Origin: Jejuia algarum
Lineage (GTDB): Bacteria; Bacteroidota; Bacteroidia; Flavobacteriales; Flavobacteriaceae
Length of the DNA stretch: 64,000 nt
Direction of reading: 5' to 3'
NCBI GenBank assembly: GCA_947495775.1
Contig: CANMAQ010000004.1
Coordinates: 124,001-188,000, forward strand
The notes under the pieces were generated by a model that was not told the DNA's origin, searched no databases, and saw only the letters and a program-made list of their open reading frames with translations. Made by a program: the position numbers and the translations under genes. Below are positions 8,857 through 17,598 of the stretch, piece by piece. How positions within the stretch are numbered: position 1 is the first letter of the stretch; each line of letters opens with the position of its first letter.

Positions 8857-10296
8857 ATGTTATTTAATTCTATAGATTTTGCTGTGTTTTTACCCTTAGT
8901 TTTTATACTGTACTGGTTTGTATGTCATAAAAATCTAAATGTTCAAAATACACTTTTAATCATTGCTAGTTATGTGTTTTATGGCTGGTGGGATTATAGG
9001 TTTTTAGCGCTTATCATTTTTAGTTCTCTTATAGATTTTTTTATAGGTAAAGAACTGAAAACTACAAAAGCACTAAATAGACGTAAAGTACTGCTTGGAA
9101 CAAGTGTAGCTATTAATCTTGGGTTTTTAGGCGTCTTTAAATATTATAATTTTTTTGTAGAAAACTTTATAACAGCATTCTCTTTTTTGGGAAGTAGCAT
9201 TGCGCCGAATACACTAAATATTATTTTGCCAATAGGGATAAGCTTCTACACCTTTCAAACGCTTAGTTATACCATTGATGTTTATCGAGGAAAGCTTCAA
9301 CCAACATCAAACATCATATCGTTTCTAGCGTTCGTTAGCTTTTTTCCTCAGTTAGTGGCAGGCCCAATAGAGCGTGCTACAAACTTATTACCACAATTTT
9401 TTAAGCCAAGGACATTCCATTACTCTAAAGCTGTAGATGGGTGTAAACAAATTTTATGGGGTTTTTTTAAAAAAATAGTAATAGCAGATACTTGTGCACA
9501 ATATGCTAATATTATTTTTAACGACTACCAAGAGTACAAAGGAAGTACATTGGTGATGGGGGCGTTATTTTTTACATTTCAAATTTATGGAGATTTTTCA
9601 GGCTATTCAGATATAGCTATAGGGACATCTAGATTATTTGGATTTCATTTAAAACAAAATTTTGCGTTTCCTTATTTTTCTCGAGATATGGCCGAGTTTT
9701 GGAGGCGTTGGCACATATCTTTATCCACATGGTTTAGAGATTATCTTTACATTCCTTTAGGAGGTAGTAGAGGTGGTCGTTGGATGAAAATTAGGAATAC
9801 TTTTATTATTTTCTTAGTTAGTGGCTTTTGGCATGGAGCCAATTGGACATTTGTTATATGGGGACTCTTAAATGCATTGTACTTTTTACCATTACAACTT
9901 ACAAATAAAAATAGAACGAATTTGCAAATCGTAGCTTACGAAAAGCGTTTCCCTAGTTTAAAAGAACTAGTTCAAATTATATTAACATTTGGATTGACTG
10001 TTTTGGCCTGGGTATTTTTTAGAGCAGAAAATGTAACACAGGCATTTCAATATTTAAAACAAATTTTTTCAAGAACACTATGGTCTATACCAGAAATAAG
10101 ACCTACAAGTTTAGTGCTACTTATTTTGTTTTTTGTGTTAATTGAATGGTTGGGAAGGCAGCAAAAACATGCTTTAGAAAAGTTAATGCTCGGTATATCT
10201 AGAGTTTGGCGTTGGGGGGTTTATATGTGTATTATTGTCGTTATTTTATTTTTTAGCAATACGGCACAACAAGAGTTTATTTACTTTCAATTCTAG
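8857..10296 (+). CDS. MBOAT family membrane O-acyltransferase (AlgI/DltB-like)
   Basis: 479 residues with about ten to twelve hydrophobic segments. It has the AlgI-type hallmarks: LIIASYVFYGWWDYRF near residue 40, PIGISFYTFQTLSYTIDVYRG near 125, FPQLVAGPIERA near 165, MAEFWRRWHISLSTWFRDYLYIPLGG near 275-300 and VSGFWHGANWTFVIWG near 325 with the invariant catalytic His. AlgI and DltB move an acyl group from a cytoplasmic donor across the membrane to a partner that acylates an extracytoplasmic glycan. The next gene, two bases downstream, encodes a membrane-anchored SGNH-like protein, as expected for such a pair. O-acetylation of the glycan made here is the likely outcome. Confidence 0.92.
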   Translation: MLFNSIDFAVFLPLVFILYWFVCHKNLNVQNTLLIIASYVFYGWWDYRFLALIIFSSLIDFFIGKELKTTKALNRRKVLLGTSVAINLGFLGVFKYYNFFVENFITAFSFLGSSIAPNTLNIILPIGISFYTFQTLSYTIDVYRGKLQPTSNIISFLAFVSFFPQLVAGPIERATNLLPQFFKPRTFHYSKAVDGCKQILWGFFKKIVIADTCAQYANIIFNDYQEYKGSTLVMGALFFTFQIYGDFSGYSDIAIGTSRLFGFHLKQNFAFPYFSRDMAEFWRRWHISLSTWFRDYLYIPLGGSRGGRWMKIRNTFIIFLVSGFWHGANWTFVIWGLLNALYFLPLQLTNKNRTNLQIVAYEKRFPSLKELVQIILTFGLTVLAWVFFRAENVTQAFQYLKQIFSRTLWSIPEIRPTSLVLLILFFVLIEWLGRQQKHALEKLMLGISRVWRWGVYMCIIVVILFFSNTAQQEFIYFQF

Positions 10297-10298
10297 TT

Positions 10299-11216
10299 AT
10301 GAAACAATTTTTAAAATACATAGCACTATTTGCCTTTATTTTTTTTGTTATAGAAAAATTAGCGTGGTTTGTTTTAGAAAATGGCCCTAAAAAACAAGTA
10401 GATAGGCGTATTGAAAAGGTGATTAATGGAGGTATGAATAAGGATTTGATTGTCTTAGGCTCATCAAGAGGTATAGGTAATATAATTGCAAAACAATTAC
10501 AGCATGAAACACAATTAAGTTGTTACAATTTATCTTATCACGGCTCTAATGTGAATTTTCATGAATACATTTTAGAAACGCTACTAAAATATAATAGCAA
10601 ACCTAAAATAGTGGTGTTGTCTATTGATAACCCTAGTCAGTTTGTTGAAGCTGAAACACTCTCCTTTAGAAATGATATGCTGAAACCATTTACAAAGTAT
10701 AATTGTATAAATAAGGTGCTCATAGAACATGAAGAGACAAGTTTTGTGTCCAATTTTTTATTTTCAGCAAGATTACACAAATCACATCTTTTATTTGAAA
10801 AAAAGCAACCGCATAAAAATAACCCTGTCGACAGCCTAGGTACAAGACCACTCTTAGAAAAAACAAGCTTGTATTTGTTTTATGATAAGAATGTGAAACC
10901 TTATGATAAGTCTAAAGAGCAGCCCGAAAAATTAAAGGCATTTAAAAATATTCAAACATTGTGTCGTACTAATGAGATAGAACTTGTTTATGCCATTTCA
11001 CCTAGTTTTAATGCTTTTAATTATAATTTTTACAACCGTTTTAAAAAGATGGTAGAAGAGAAAAATGTAATGGTATATGATACTCTAAGACCAGAATATA
11101 AAAACACATTTTATTATTTTGACTATTCACATTTATTAAAAAACGGCGCAACGTTGTTTACATCTGAAATCAGCGATTTTATTAATAAAAAGATAAAAAA
11201 AGACACCGTATATTAA
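10299..11216 (+). CDS. membrane-anchored SGNH-like protein, partner of the MBOAT acyltransferase
   Basis: 305 residues with one N-terminal hydrophobic anchor (about residues 5-22) and an otherwise soluble, presumably periplasmic domain. SGNH-like blocks are visible: LIVLGSSRGIGN near residue 49 (G-S-S where GDS is usual), LSYHGSNVNFHEY near 78, VVLSIDNPSQF near 104, and a C-terminal YFDYSHLLKNGA with the Asp-His pair. AlgJ/AlgX and DltD proteins have the same topology and take acyl groups from MBOAT partners. The two-base spacing to the MBOAT gene supports this role. No enzymatic activity is shown by sequence alone. Confidence 0.7.
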   Translation: MKQFLKYIALFAFIFFVIEKLAWFVLENGPKKQVDRRIEKVINGGMNKDLIVLGSSRGIGNIIAKQLQHETQLSCYNLSYHGSNVNFHEYILETLLKYNSKPKIVVLSIDNPSQFVEAETLSFRNDMLKPFTKYNCINKVLIEHEETSFVSNFLFSARLHKSHLLFEKKQPHKNNPVDSLGTRPLLEKTSLYLFYDKNVKPYDKSKEQPEKLKAFKNIQTLCRTNEIELVYAISPSFNAFNYNFYNRFKKMVEEKNVMVYDTLRPEYKNTFYYFDYSHLLKNGATLFTSEISDFINKKIKKDTVY

Positions 11217-11318
11217 AATATAAACCCAATTTATAATTGTAAGAATAGGTTTGCTACACTTACCAGCATTAATAGGCTTTATTTTTGAAGTAATGAATAG
11301 CTATTTGCTATAGATTTA

Positions 11319-11347
11319 TTGTTTACATGATAAAAAATGTATTTTAG
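11319..11347 (+). promoter_or_regulatory. Bacteroidota-type promoter candidate before the nonulosonate cassette
   Basis: A TTG at 11319-11321 is separated by 18 bases from TATTTTAG at 11340-11347, one mismatch from the TAnnTTTG -7 element of Bacteroidota sigma factors. Transcription would begin about 30 bases before the ATG at 11384. A second isolated TAGGTTTG box lies at 11247-11254 without a spaced TTG. The 167-base gap is one of the larger ones in the locus, so a separate transcript for neuA, neuB and the following gene is plausible. Confidence 0.5.
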
Positions 11348-11383
11348 CACAGAAAAATAGATTAGGCCAATACTAAAAATAAG

Positions 11384-12538
11384 ATGAAGCAAATAGGTTT
11401 TATACCCTTGCGAAAAAACTCGAAAGGCATCCCAGGGAAGAATACACGTAAAATGGTAGGGAGGCCTCTGTTTACATGGGTTTTAGGAGAAGCACTACAG
11501 TCTAAACTGGATACGATTTATGTGTATACCGATGATGATACTATCATTGCATTTATTGAAAAAGAATACCATTACACAGATAAGATAGTGCCGCTTAAGC
11601 GGTCTGCTGAAAGTGCAACAGACACGGCATCTACCGAAAGTGCCATGTTAGAATTTGCAGAAAAAATAAACTTCGACTTTGAGGTGTTTTGTCTATTACA
11701 AGCCACATCGCCTTTTACTAAAGCAACCGATATAAATGCCTGTTTAGACGCCTTACAGGCGGGGAAAGATGCCGCATTAACTGTTGTGAATACACATCGT
11801 TTTACTTGGAATGCAGATGGCACCCCCTCTAACTATAATTTTTTAGAACGACCAAGACGACAAGATTTTGAAGGATTATTGATAGAAAACGGAGCCGTAT
11901 ATGCGTGTAAAACAGAAGTGTTAAAACAGTATAATAATAGGCTAGGTGGTGAAATTGCTTTAATACGTATGCCAGAAGACACGCTTTACGAAATCGATAC
12001 CGAAACAGATTGGGAAGTTGTGGAACGTTTACTTATAGCACGTCAAAAAGACCTCAAAACATCTCAAAAAATAACACATTTGGTCTTAGATGTTGATGGA
12101 GTATTTACAGATGGTACCATTACCTATACCAAAGACGGAGAGCATACCAAACGCTTTGATATGAGAGATGGCATGGGCTTAGAAATCCTAAGACAATTTG
12201 GTGTGGAAGTGATGATTATGACTAGCGAACAATCGGAATTGGTGGCGCAGCGCATGAAAAAACTTCAGATCGCACAGGTCTTTCTAGGCGTTAAAGATAA
12301 ATATACCCTATTACAACACTTGTCCATACAACAAGGGTTTTCTCTAAATAATGTGGCCTATGTTGGAGACGATGTAAACGATATGGCTAATATTTGTAGT
12401 GTAGGCTGGTCACTAACCCCCAATAATGCTATGGTGGAATTACAAACACTAGCCGATGTTGTGCTCACCAAAAATTCTGGTGCAGGTGCCATTCGAGAAG
12501 CCTGTCAATTTATTAGTAATTACAATAAACGCTTTTAA
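11384..12538 (+). CDS. neuA: bifunctional CMP-nonulosonate cytidylyltransferase / HAD phosphatase fusion
   Basis: 384 residues in two domains. Residues 1 to about 222 match CMP-sialic acid synthetases: GFIPLRKNSKGIPGKNTRKM at the nucleotide-binding loop and CLLQATSPFTKATDI near residue 107. Residues from about 230 are a KdsC-like HAD phosphatase with all motifs intact: LDVDGVFTDG with D236 and D238, the Ser/Thr motif in MIMTSEQS, a Lys in GVKDK, and GDDVND with D329 and D330. The vertebrate CMP-sialic acid synthetase has the same order. Together with the next gene this implies a nonulosonate made as its 9-phosphate, dephosphorylated and activated with CTP. No NeuC-like epimerase is seen in the window. 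Confidence 0.9.
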   Translation: MKQIGFIPLRKNSKGIPGKNTRKMVGRPLFTWVLGEALQSKLDTIYVYTDDDTIIAFIEKEYHYTDKIVPLKRSAESATDTASTESAMLEFAEKINFDFEVFCLLQATSPFTKATDINACLDALQAGKDAALTVVNTHRFTWNADGTPSNYNFLERPRRQDFEGLLIENGAVYACKTEVLKQYNNRLGGEIALIRMPEDTLYEIDTETDWEVVERLLIARQKDLKTSQKITHLVLDVDGVFTDGTITYTKDGEHTKRFDMRDGMGLEILRQFGVEVMIMTSEQSELVAQRMKKLQIAQVFLGVKDKYTLLQHLSIQQGFSLNNVAYVGDDVNDMANICSVGWSLTPNNAMVELQTLADVVLTKNSGAGAIREACQFISNYNKRF

Positions 12539-12549
12539 GCGCAAATGAT

Positions 12550-13425
12550 ATGAATAATTATAAGACACCTTATGTTATTGCAGAAATAGGATGTAACCAT
12601 AAGGGCGATATAGAAATCGCAAAAGAACTCATTAAAGTCGCAAAGATTTTTTGTGATGCAGATGCTGTTAAATTTCAAAAGCGGCATAATAAAGAGCTAT
12701 TAACCGAGGCACAATACAATCAACCCCACCCAAACCCTGTAAATTCTTATGGGGATACCTATGGAGCACATCGTGAGTTTTTAGAATTTTCGGTAGAAGA
12801 ACACCAAGAACTTAAAACTTTTTGTGAAGATATAGACATAGACTATTCCACATCGGTCTGGGATTTAACGTCAGCAAAAGAGATTGTAGCGTTAAATCCT
12901 AAGTTTATCAAAATTCCTTCGGCGTGCAATAACAACATGAAAATGCTAGCTTTTTTATGCGAAGCCTACCCCGGTGAACTGCATATTTCTACAGGTATGA
13001 CTACCAAGTCTGAAATAGAAGATCTCGTAGCATTTTTTAAATCAAAAGGCCGTTTAAAAGATCTAGTGCTCTACAATTGTACCTCTGGTTACCCCGTACC
13101 GTTTGAAGATGTTTGCTTGTTAGACATAAATGTATTGATCGAAAAATACGGTGATGAAGTAAAGCATATTGGTTTCTCGGGCCACCATTTAGGAATTGCA
13201 GTAGATGTTGCAGCTTACACGCTAGGGGCTAATATTATAGAACGCCATTATACCTTAGACCGTACTTGGAAAGGGACAGACCATGCGGCATCTCTAGAAC
13301 CTATGGGATTACGTAAGCTATCTAGAGATTTAAAAGCAGTGCATAAAGCATTGGCCTATAAATCGCAGGATATATTACCAATAGAGCAAGTGCAGCGCGA
13401 TAAATTGAAAAATCAAAAAGGATAA
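12550..13425 (+). CDS. neuB: NeuB-family nonulosonate (sialic-acid-like) synthase without SAF domain
   Basis: 291 residues from an ATG. The TIM-barrel signatures of NeuB are present: VIAEIGCNHKGD near residue 11, ADAVKFQKR near 37, DYSTSVWDL near 98, KFIKIPSACNN near 120, LHISTGMTTKSE near 141, LYNCTSGYPVPF near 167 and IIERHYTLDRTWKGTDHAAS near 235. NeuB condenses phosphoenolpyruvate with an N-acylhexosamine or its 6-phosphate. Typical bacterial NeuB is about 350 residues with a C-terminal SAF/antifreeze domain; this one stops after the barrel, which may alter oligomer or substrate contacts. It lies eleven bases after neuA and thirteen before the next gene. A KDN-like or 9-phosphate product fits with the fused phosphatase. 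Confidence 0.88.
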   Translation: MNNYKTPYVIAEIGCNHKGDIEIAKELIKVAKIFCDADAVKFQKRHNKELLTEAQYNQPHPNPVNSYGDTYGAHREFLEFSVEEHQELKTFCEDIDIDYSTSVWDLTSAKEIVALNPKFIKIPSACNNNMKMLAFLCEAYPGELHISTGMTTKSEIEDLVAFFKSKGRLKDLVLYNCTSGYPVPFEDVCLLDINVLIEKYGDEVKHIGFSGHHLGIAVDVAAYTLGANIIERHYTLDRTWKGTDHAASLEPMGLRKLSRDLKAVHKALAYKSQDILPIEQVQRDKLKNQKG

Positions 13426-13438
13426 TTTCACATAGCAA

Positions 13439-14830
13439 ATGAGTAAAAAAGTATTTGTCTTCTTTCCTGATGGTGTAGGGCTACGCAATTTTGCCTTTAC
13501 AGATTTTAAAACCATAGGGGAACAAATGGGTTTCGATATTACTTATTGGAACAACACGGTGTTTTCCCTTAAAGAGAATTTAGGCTTTAAAGAGGTAAAG
13601 ATAGAGAACAACCAATTGCATCCTTTAACGCCCTTGTATTCCAGAGCGCGAAAGCGTTGTGAATTAAATGTATCGCGCGATACATTTAAAGATGCCGTAT
13701 ATCCTACCTATAAATTTCCCTTTAATTATAAAGGGCTGAAAAACAGTTTAAAGAGTATATATACCAAAGCGTTAATCGGTTTACATTCGTCTGAAAAAGG
13801 TATAGAACGTCTACGGAAAAAAATAAATGCTTTAGAGCGAAAAAATCCTAAATACGCCTATTGTAAAGCACAATTAGAAGAGCACAAACCCGATGTCGTA
13901 TTTTGTACAACACAACGGGCCACACAATCTATTAGCGCGTTGTTAGCCGCTAAAGATTTAGGTATTCCTACGGTAGCTTTTGTGTATTCATGGGATAATG
14001 TGCCTAAAGCTATGCAAGTGGTAGAAACCGACTATTATTGTGTATGGAGTGCTCATATGAAGCAAGAGGTCTTAAAGTATTACCCTTTTGTTTCAGAAGA
14101 GCAGGTTTTCGTAACAGGAACCCCTCAGTTTGAGCCACATTACGATACAAGTTTAAAAATGTCGCGAACAGACTTTTGTGCTGCTCATAATTTAGACCCT
14201 GATAAAAAGTACATTTGTTACTCAGGAGACGATGAGACGACATCACCTTTAGATCAATATTACCTTGAAGATTTGGCAAATGCTGTACGACAATTAAATG
14301 CTAAAGGGTATAACTTGGGGATTATATACCGAAAATGCCCTGTAGATTTTACCACGAGATACAACACGGTCTTAGAAAACAATAAAGACATCATAGCGGT
14401 TTTAGACCCTATTTGGAAACAAGTTGGCGACCAGTGGAATCAAGTTTTACCTGCAAAGGAAGATTTTAAAATGCTATATAATGTTTGCGAACATTCAGAG
14501 TTTGTAACGAATGTGTGTTCTTCTACCGTATTCGATTTTGTAACTCATGATAAATCGTGTATCTATTACAATTACGAACAGCCGCAATTACAAAAAGGCA
14601 TTCGAGATATTGGACAGAATTACAAGTATGTGCACTTTAGGAGTATGCCTAGTCCTAAAGCGGCTGTATTTTGTACCGATAAAAAAGATTTAGAAGCTAC
14701 TGTCAAGGCTATATTAGATGGTACATTGTCTAATGTAGAAGAAGGGAAAAAATGGTATGAGGTTATAGTAGGCAAGACGCCTAAAGATGCATCCCGAAAC
14801 ATATGGGAAGCCATCAATACATTTATTTAG
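13439..14830 (+). CDS. putative GT-B glycosyltransferase, candidate nonulosonate transferase
   Basis: 463 residues, unrecognised at family level. It has a GT-B-like layout: KVFVFFPDGVGLRNFAFTD at the N-terminus, PDVVFCTTQRATQSISALLAA near residue 150, VAFVYSWDNVPKAM near 180, VFVTGTPQFEPHYD near 222 and a C-terminal EFVTNVCSSTVFDFVTHDKS near 360 that resembles the donor site of CDP-glycerol and related transferases. It follows neuB by thirteen bases and appears to belong to the same transcript, so transfer of the CMP-activated nonulosonate is an attractive role. This is inferred from context only; it could instead act in sugar synthesis. Confidence 0.55.
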   Translation: MSKKVFVFFPDGVGLRNFAFTDFKTIGEQMGFDITYWNNTVFSLKENLGFKEVKIENNQLHPLTPLYSRARKRCELNVSRDTFKDAVYPTYKFPFNYKGLKNSLKSIYTKALIGLHSSEKGIERLRKKINALERKNPKYAYCKAQLEEHKPDVVFCTTQRATQSISALLAAKDLGIPTVAFVYSWDNVPKAMQVVETDYYCVWSAHMKQEVLKYYPFVSEEQVFVTGTPQFEPHYDTSLKMSRTDFCAAHNLDPDKKYICYSGDDETTSPLDQYYLEDLANAVRQLNAKGYNLGIIYRKCPVDFTTRYNTVLENNKDIIAVLDPIWKQVGDQWNQVLPAKEDFKMLYNVCEHSEFVTNVCSSTVFDFVTHDKSCIYYNYEQPQLQKGIRDIGQNYKYVHFRSMPSPKAAVFCTDKKDLEATVKAILDGTLSNVEEGKKWYEVIVGKTPKDASRNIWEAINTFI

Positions 14831-14847
14831 AAAACCATTTAAAGCCT

Positions 14848-16005
14848 ATGACAAAAGCTAAATTAAAAATAAGAGATAATACCATTTTTTGGGCGATAAT
14901 ACTATTAAGTTTAGTTTCTGCAATGCGTTCATTTTTATTGCCTTTAGCAGCAGATGAAATCACCTATTCTCAAATAGGAGAAGAACTATTAAAAGGAAAA
15001 TACTATTTGAGAGGCGCAGCTTCTACTGTAACCCCTATAATTCCATTGCTTTATGCGATTTTTAAAATTAAAAGCTTACCACTATTAGGTTATGTTTTAC
15101 ATAAACTATTCCATTTCGCGTTGGCGATTTTAGGAGGAAGATATGCTTATCTTTTCTTTTTTCAATTAGGATTAAGTAAAAAAATAATATTAGCATTACT
15201 CGCATTGGTCGCTGCGAATCCAATTGCTGTAGCTTGGTTTGCAAATTTATATCCAGAAGCCATTTTGTTTTTTTCTTTTTGGGGATTTATATATTATAGC
15301 GTTAGTCCGAAACAGATAAGTAATATCCCTAAAATATTAGCTTTTTTCGTGATTTTAGTGCTTACAAGATACTTGTATGCGGTTTTAGGTGTAATTTTAG
15401 TATCTGTTTTTATTGGATATTTAAAAACAGATTATAAAAAATATAGACTGGTACTATTTAAGTACTGCATTGTATTCGCACTGCCTATTTTTTTGTGGGG
15501 GAAATATATGTTTAATGTCGAATACGGAACTCAAGACAAGCCGCGAATAAGTTATTTTAAAAGATTTCAATCTACCGATAGCCCTATACTTTATAATTTA
15601 AAATGTGGTTTAGGATTAGAAAAACATCATGAGGTTGATAAAATTAATGGAATCCCCGCCTTTGCATCATTATTTATACCAATAACTGGGTTTCGAAATT
15701 ACCTAATAAGTGTTATTTTAATTTTAGCATTTGTCTATGGTTTGCTCCTCCATGTAAAGCTAAAAGAAATAAAAATACTTCTTATAGCAACACTTTTACC
15801 TATGTTAGGTTTAATGTTTGCTGGTACGGGATTTAGTAGGTACTGGCTTATATTGTTACCTAGTTTTTGTTTGGGATATTATTACCTTTTTAAGCGTTTA
15901 AATTTTAAAGAAATATACTTTGTTAGAATTGTACAAATCGTAGCATTCGTTTATATTGTGAATGAATTTAGGTTAGATGTATTAGTTTTAAGCAAAATTC
16001 TATAA
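14848..16005 (+). CDS. GT-C fold membrane glycosyltransferase
   Basis: I start at the ATG at 14848 (385 residues); an earlier in-frame ATG at 14803 lies inside the preceding gene. The protein has about nine to eleven hydrophobic segments. After the first segment comes PLAADEITYSQIGEEL, the D-E pattern in the first outer loop that marks GT-C enzymes using polyprenyl-phosphate sugars, and NLYPEAILFFSFWGF lies further on. It is followed by a GtrB-like synthase, a methyltransferase and a GtrA protein, so it is the probable periplasmic transferase of that module. Acceptor and sugar unknown. Confidence 0.75.
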   Translation: MTKAKLKIRDNTIFWAIILLSLVSAMRSFLLPLAADEITYSQIGEELLKGKYYLRGAASTVTPIIPLLYAIFKIKSLPLLGYVLHKLFHFALAILGGRYAYLFFFQLGLSKKIILALLALVAANPIAVAWFANLYPEAILFFSFWGFIYYSVSPKQISNIPKILAFFVILVLTRYLYAVLGVILVSVFIGYLKTDYKKYRLVLFKYCIVFALPIFLWGKYMFNVEYGTQDKPRISYFKRFQSTDSPILYNLKCGLGLEKHHEVDKINGIPAFASLFIPITGFRNYLISVILILAFVYGLLLHVKLKEIKILLIATLLPMLGLMFAGTGFSRYWLILLPSFCLGYYYLFKRLNFKEIYFVRIVQIVAFVYIVNEFRLDVLVLSKIL

Positions 16006-16013
16006 CATATATC

Positions 16014-16973
16014 ATGAAATTAAACAAAGTAATAGTTTACATGCCAGCTTTAAATGAGGCTGAAACCATAAAACGTGTTATAGAATCTATGCCTAAAACT
16101 ATCCGTAATTTTGATGATGTAGAGATTTTAGTAGTAGATGATGGTAGTGAAGATGATACTAAAACTATAGCTATTGCCTCTGGGGCTACTGTTGTAAGCC
16201 ATATTACAAATAAAGGCGTGGGAGGCGCTTTTCATACCGCTCTTAATTATGCTTTAGAAAATAAAGCTAGTGTTCTATTAAGTATAGATGCAGATGGGCA
16301 ATTTGATGTTAATGATATACCTAAGATGCTACAACCAATCGTATCTAAAACTGCCGATTTTGCTATAGGGAATAGATTTGCCGAAGGCAAGCCTAAGATC
16401 ATGTCTAAATTGAAGTATCGTGGTAACGCCCTAGTAAGTACGATTATTAGTTTTGTAGGTAAAGCAAAAATAAAAGATGCTTCGTGTGGTTTTAGAGCTT
16501 ATTCTAGAGCATGTTTGTTGAACTTAAACCTTCAAGGAAACTTTACATATACCCATGAAACCATATTAGATTTATTAAACAAAGGTTATAGGGTTGCACA
16601 GGTTCCTGTTAAAGTAACCTACTTTGAAAATCGTGTCTCACGCGTTGCTAATAATGTAATAACCTATGGTTTTAAAACGCTTAAAATTATTGTAAAATGT
16701 TTTAAAGACTATAGACCGTTTCCTTTTTTCTCTACTATAGCATTATTTATTTTGTTTATAGGCGTGTTATTGGGAGGTTTTGTATACTTACATTGGCTCA
16801 ATTCAGGTAAAATTACGCCCTATAAAGGCTTAGGGTTTATAGCTTTAGCACTTTGTGGTATGGCAGTGATGGTAGGTGTGCTCGCATTTATAGCCGATAT
16901 GTTGAATAGAATTAGAATGAACCAAGAAAAATTATTGTACCTAACAAAGAAAGCGCATTTCGATGAAAATTAA
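16014..16973 (+). CDS. polyprenyl-phosphate glycosyltransferase, GtrB/DPM1-like GT2
   Basis: 319 residues. The GT2 domain (about 1-230) has KVIVYMPALNEAETIKRVI, ILVVDDGSEDDT, LLSIDADGQFDVNDIP with the D-A-D motif near residue 92, and SCGFRAYSRACLLN. Two C-terminal membrane helices follow (about 236-262 and 272-300), as in GtrB and ArnC. Such enzymes load a sugar from a nucleotide donor onto polyprenyl phosphate for flipping and use outside the membrane. Neighbours are a GT-C transferase and a GtrA-like protein, which complete the classic three-part Gtr arrangement. It overlaps the next gene by eleven bases. Confidence 0.9.
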   Translation: MKLNKVIVYMPALNEAETIKRVIESMPKTIRNFDDVEILVVDDGSEDDTKTIAIASGATVVSHITNKGVGGAFHTALNYALENKASVLLSIDADGQFDVNDIPKMLQPIVSKTADFAIGNRFAEGKPKIMSKLKYRGNALVSTIISFVGKAKIKDASCGFRAYSRACLLNLNLQGNFTYTHETILDLLNKGYRVAQVPVKVTYFENRVSRVANNVITYGFKTLKIIVKCFKDYRPFPFFSTIALFILFIGVLLGGFVYLHWLNSGKITPYKGLGFIALALCGMAVMVGVLAFIADMLNRIRMNQEKLLYLTKKAHFDEN

Positions 16974-17592
16974 TTATGATAATTTAGTAGCAACTCCAGA
17001 AGATGAAGATTTTTCAGGGAAATACGAAAACACAGGTTTTGTGGCCAAGTATTTGGTAAAGAATTATTTTAAATCGGTTAAACTGCTTTTAGATAAAATA
17101 AGCGAAAATGAAGTAAATACTGCCCATGAGATAGGAGCTGGTGAAGGCCGATCTACAGCTAGGCTTAAGCAAATGGTTCCCCATTTAAGTGCTTCTGAGT
17201 TTGTCGAAAAACTAGTGCCTATTGCAAAGCAAAATAATAAGGATATTACTTTCTTTCAAGAAAGTGTATACGAATTGCGCTATGAAGACCACGCTGTAGA
17301 TTTAGTATTTCTTTTAGAAGTATTAGAGCACTTGGATTATCCAGAAATAGCCTTAAAGGAAATAAAACGCATATCAAAAAAATATTTAATATTAGGAGTG
17401 CCTAATGAACCTTTATGGCGTATACTTAATTTTTGTAGGTTTAAATATATGAAAGACTTAGGTAATACACCAGGGCATTTAAATCATTGGTCTAAATCAT
17501 CGTTAATTACGTTTGTAGAAAAGCATTTTGGAAAGGTTATCGCTGTAGAATCTCCAATCCCTTGGACTATCGTATTAGCAGAAAAGATATAA
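16963..17592 (+). CDS. class I SAM-dependent methyltransferase
   Basis: 209 residues from an ATG eleven bases inside the previous gene. SAM-binding motif I is HEIGAGEGRSTARL near residue 54; DLVFLLEVLEHLDYPEIALKE near 111 matches the motif region of Methyltransf_11-type enzymes, and LGVPNEPLWRILNF follows. Such proteins in polysaccharide loci O-methylate sugars or lipid-linked intermediates. Its placement between GtrB-like and GtrA-like genes suggests that it modifies the sugar of that side branch, but this is inference. Confidence 0.82.
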   Translation: MKINYDNLVATPEDEDFSGKYENTGFVAKYLVKNYFKSVKLLLDKISENEVNTAHEIGAGEGRSTARLKQMVPHLSASEFVEKLVPIAKQNNKDITFFQESVYELRYEDHAVDLVFLLEVLEHLDYPEIALKEIKRISKKYLILGVPNEPLWRILNFCRFKYMKDLGNTPGHLNHWSKSSLITFVEKHFGKVIAVESPIPWTIVLAEKI

Positions 17593-17598
17593 TTTATA

